Below are positions 60,906 to 64,000 of a stretch of 64,000 bases of DNA, piece after piece. The position numbers were made by a program, and so were the translations under genes. The notes below the pieces were generated by a model. The model saw nothing but the letters and a program-made list of their open reading frames with translations, was not told where the DNA came from and did no database searches. The stretch's first letter is position 1. Each line of letters starts with the position of its first letter. The stretch is from Chondrus crispus (taxonomy: Eukaryota > Rhodophyta > Florideophyceae > Gigartinales > Gigartinaceae): positions 124,001-188,000 of the forward strand of contig NW_005178990.1 of NCBI RefSeq assembly GCF_000350225.1. The letters are read 5' to 3'.

Positions 60906-61492
60906 TGTAGAGCAATATGCCGCCGGGAAGCGTTGAACACTCGGATGGAATCTTTGGCACTGTACTCTGGCTTGGGGTCCTCATCACCAGTGGTCCCGAT
61001 GACGTCGTCGCTACTGTGTGATCTACGCCGCGACCAAGGGTAATCTGGGTCAGGGGGGGACACATCACCACCTCGGCGGCGCGGTCCACGACTAGCATCG
61101 CACACACCGACTGTCCCCCAACCTTGCGACTCGCTGTCTGTGAGCGTGCCGCTGAGTGCCGACGACGCGAGGTCGCGCTCCTGCTCCCCGCGTCCATGCC
61201 TGTCGGCGCGACTCACAAAGTGAGTCGACTGGCCTTCTATAGCCCGCGTAATGGCACGAACTACAGGATGCGGGTCTTCAACAACATGGTAACTGTTGCG
61301 CCTGCAGCCCTGCTCACAATGCTCACGGCATCGTCGGCAGCGCGTGCAGCTTCGCACTGCGTGACAGTCTCCGACCACGCACTTGGGGCACGGACAGTGC
61401 GTTTCACACCTTCCACACACATGAGTAGCGTTCCATGCGCATCGAGAAATGCGCCCGGACGACGTGGTAGTGACAAATGAGCACCTAGTCAT
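60728..61492 (-). CDS. ORF1 of a compact three-ORF unit, Cys-rich N-terminus
   Basis: 254 codons. The N-terminus has a dense cysteine array (HVCGRCETHCPCPKCVVGDC, then CTRCRRCREHCEQGC), consistent with zinc binding. A charged Ser/Asp/Arg-rich linker follows, then a C-terminal part with ALQWAQSTKLCQEEGLCPIP. ORF1, ORF2 and ORF3 are on the same strand with overlaps or 2-nt gaps, unusual for unrelated cellular genes and typical of mobile or viral coding units, or of one gene broken by frameshifts. No known family assigned. Confidence 0.45.
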   Translation of the reverse strand: MTRCSFVTTTSSGRISRCAWNATHVCGRCETHCPCPKCVVGDCHAVRSCTRCRRCREHCEQGCRRNSYHVVEDPHPVVRAITRAIEGQSTHFVSRADRHGRGEQERDLASSALSGTLTDSESQGWGTVGVCDASRGPRRRGGDVSPPDPDYPWSRRRSHSSDDVIGTTGDEDPKPEYSAKDSIRVFNASRRHIALQWAQSTKLCQEEGLCPIPWDVCDFGYVQNLHVRRLYTTIGAIQRLAIGFSLNVEVLRFG

Positions 61493-61861
61493 TGTGGTAG
61501 CACATACTCAACCCTCGGGTCCCATGATGAAACCCCCGCACGGTCGGAGGATCGGCCCTGACTACGCCATAAAGCAAAGAGCAGGTCGGTCCCTTCTTTC
61601 AGCCATAAAAATGACTGAAGAGTGGTACGCCCCCCTCGACTCGATACAACACCACAAACTAAATTTACCTCGGTGGGCGAGGTACGGAGCCGGAGCAGCG
61701 AATGTTGTTACGTCGCTGCAGAGTGGAGAGGAGAAAGCGCGGTAAACGTTTGAATAAACTGCGAAAATTCGTGAGCGGGGAACAGCGAAGCGACGGCTTT
61801 TATTTATATAGAAGGTAATTCTTCCAGCAAATTTGTACAATTATTTCACTAAATTTTCTAT
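61493..61861. other. No supportable gene
   Basis: Left of the decayed frames at 62-64 kb. AT-rich at 61740-61860. Nothing recognised. Confidence 0.4.
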
Positions 61862-63999
61862 TTAGTTACACCGGGCCGGGGACACATAACAGTTCAACAT
61901 CGCATCGACGTCGTCAACCTTCTCAATAGCGCGCTCATACAGCTCCATAGATCGCACCGCGTCACGCTCTACTCCTCGGTACCCTCTTTGAGCAAAACAC
62001 TGAGGTTCACCATCATCGTACAGACTTTGTGTTCTTCGATCGCAGTTTCGTACAAAAGTTTCGCTTGTCTCTAGCGTCACAACCCACCCCTCGTACCCCT
62101 AGCGCAAAAATATTCTGAGGTTAATCATGGCCTGTGTGCTTGAATTCTCATCCTGACTTCCCGCATAATGGAGGGTTTAAACAAGCACATTTCTGATTTT
62201 CTCTTTCTCGCACTAGTAAACCGAGAAGCCCACTGTCCGGCAATAGCCAGCACAATCCGAAGTCCTTCTCTTGAAAACAACGTCGCGTATTCGCTTATCG
62301 TGCGTTCCAATAAAGCCTTTCTAACAAGATCATACGTCATGAAGTCACACTCGGTCAGCTCTCCTTCAGAGAAAAAGGCTTCCTTACCGAGACCATTGCC
62401 TTTTGCTTCCCTCCACTTCACATCCCCGCCACTTCCAACGCACAAGTCCGAAAAATTGGCAATCGTGTCCAACTGATTCCATTTCCGGGAACAAACAATT
62501 TGGCATCAAAGGCTTTGATCATTTGCGCTGCTTGTATCAAGTTCAATGTCCTCGCCACATACATCATTGTTGATCCCAAATCCGACAGAATTCTCACACG
62601 TCTGAACCGAGCGTAAATTTCATTCCTCTCCAGTGCCGCTACGCTGAGCAAAAAAGTGGCCCTCCCGAAATGTTCATGTCAATCAGATTCTCCGCCCTAC
62701 CAATCAAGTCCTCGATTTCTTCAGTCTGGTTAGACATCGCTGTGCCACTTTCCACAACCCTCGTGCCTCCCATAAGCAGTGGTTCTCTCACAGTGAGACA
62801 CTCATCACGGAGACTCACGCATTGCTTCTGCATAACCGACAGAGCATCTCTTTCCCACGATACGGTCAACAGTATAAGGCAACTTCTTGTCTCTCCCAGA
62901 AAGGGTCACAGGCCCCAGTGTCAAGGCAGACTGCTCCAGAAGTCTCCCACTCTCAACTGCAAGTTTGCAAAGTTTCTTTCGGAACGGTTTCCATCCCGCC
63001 CACAAAATCATGCGCACTCCCTCTTATCGCTGAATCCAGAATCCGCAAACCCGAGTCTATTGCGAGTCTCAACGTACGGAATTCCACTCCTTCCATGATA
63101 GCTCCGCAGACAGACCCACAACTTTCTCCCACACCGTTTTCCTTTCTCCACTTTTAAACAAAACAGGTCTCCAAGCCCTGGCCTGTGCATCTTCCTTTCC
63201 TTCCACTCATCTTCCAAGTTTTGTTCGCGAGCTCAATCAGCTCCCCGGTCTTCTTCACCATTCGGGTCTCACTCGACACCAAATGAAAGCACCGTTCCTG
63301 CAGCGGGAACGCACTCAGACTGACGATGCTTCTCCCCTCCACAATTTCCCCAAGGAAGTTCTCCCTGATCCCCAGCTGCTCCTGCAGATTCTCCAGTGCA
63401 AAATCATTGTGCGGCAACGGCTCGAACTCTCTTTCGTCCAGCTTGGTGTTCTGGTGGGCCTCCGTTTTTGACATGTCAACGTTATGCATAACGCCCCCCA
63501 TGTTCACCAAGATCGCCAGCCACTCCACTCTCTCGATATGAAACCCCTCCATTTCTTTCACCAATGAAACCTGCATCTCCTGCATGATCCCCGATAGCTT
63601 CAGAGCGTACGTCCTGTACCCCTTTTCAGCTGACTCCATCATATTTACCTGTCTTGCGTCAAACGGAAAACCCCAGCCTGACTCGGCCACCCCTCGCAAT
63701 ACTTCTGTCTTCGACACATCTGAGTCTTCACCCGTCAGTACGCAACTTTCCAGTCACAGCACTAATCCAGCCATGGCTAACACTCGGCTTACAGCGTAGT
63801 CCCGTTGATTCTCGTACTGCTGCATATTGTTCAAACCTGACAAATCTTCGTCCTCTTTTGCGGCAACTCGAAACTCCTTCACCCACCCTCCCAGCCCTTG
63901 CGGAGCAAACGCTACAGACCACCGCAGGCAAACCTCCTCTGGTTTGTAAGACATCTGACGCGCTTTCGGCACACTCTCTCCCCCAAAGCATTGCCGCAA
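61862..63999 (-). pseudogene. Decayed helical protein gene, runs off the window
   Basis: Successive minus-strand frames look coding and helical: 63754-63999 (GLGGWVKEFRVAAKEDEDLS) and 63154-63717 in the same frame after a stop (MQVSLVKEMEGFHIERVEWL, NVDMSKTEAHQNTKLDEREF). They continue in other frames at 62639-62869 (QTEEIEDLIGRAENLIDMN), 62418-62651 (ARTLNLIQAAQMIKAFD) and 62125-62472. Stops and frame changes occur every 200-500 bp. Either a dead gene or exons of a spliced gene; I saw no convincing intron borders. The family is unknown, and the 5' end lies beyond 64000. Confidence 0.35.
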
Positions 64000-64000
64000 C

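Overview
This window is nuclear DNA of a eukaryote, most likely a florideophyte red alga of the Chondrus type. That assignment is an inference from four things. The host-type genes are largely intronless. There is a nuclear RsmG with a transit-peptide-like extension, which implies a plastid or mitochondrial rRNA target. Compact gene islands sit in a sea of nested LTR retrotransposons and DNA transposons. A 100-N assembly gap lies at 55678-55777. I saw no bacterial operons, CRISPR arrays, rRNA or convincing tRNA genes.

Layout. 1-12.3 kb is a transposon graveyard: a Tc1/mariner remnant (2.4-2.9 kb), a DDE_Tnp_4/Harbinger-like remnant (4.9-5.7 kb), a twin palindrome (9.84-9.95 kb) and a pogo/Tigger remnant (10.1-11.5 kb). 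12316-14362 is a complete pogo element with terminal inverted repeats (TIRs) and a TA target duplication, but a broken transposase. 15.55-30.95 kb is a Ty1/copia element split by a Ty3/gypsy chromovirus (element A, minus strand, 5' LTR at 29167-29806). Element A is fused 3' end to 3' end with the 3' part of a second copy (A'), giving an imperfect palindrome of about 4.9 kb around a partial LTR. 31326-38065 is a second Ty3/gypsy element (B) with 180-183 bp LTRs, a GTCTT target duplication and the same 18-nt primer-binding site as A. 38.7-42.2 kb is a MULE transposase gene with an N-terminal J domain. 42.8-46.3 kb holds a secreted protein and a cysteine-peptidase-like protein. 47.0-58.5 kb is the host gene island: two tandem MDR oxidoreductases, a Sey1/RHD3-like GTPase, an acidic nuclear-type protein, a GT92 glycosyltransferase and RsmG. 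58.6-61.5 kb is a compact three-ORF unit of unknown origin. 61.9-64 kb is a decayed helical protein gene.

Main points of interest. Element B carries, on the opposite strand between integrase and 3' LTR, a reading frame that opens with a near copy of the histone H3 tail and runs into a domain shared with the intact 45298-46290 protein. Element A carries an unrelated long antisense reading frame in the same position, and also encodes a chromodomain. So one element has an H3-tail-like sequence and the other a putative reader of such tails. The J-domain/MULE fusion, several perfect palindromes, and a shared promoter-like architecture (GGGYGAC arrays plus an 18-bp TATA core) facing outward on both sides of the MULE region are also unusual. 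Almost every transposon gene here is broken by stops or frameshifts, so these are fossils or near-fossils of families whose intact copies should be sought elsewhere in the genome.
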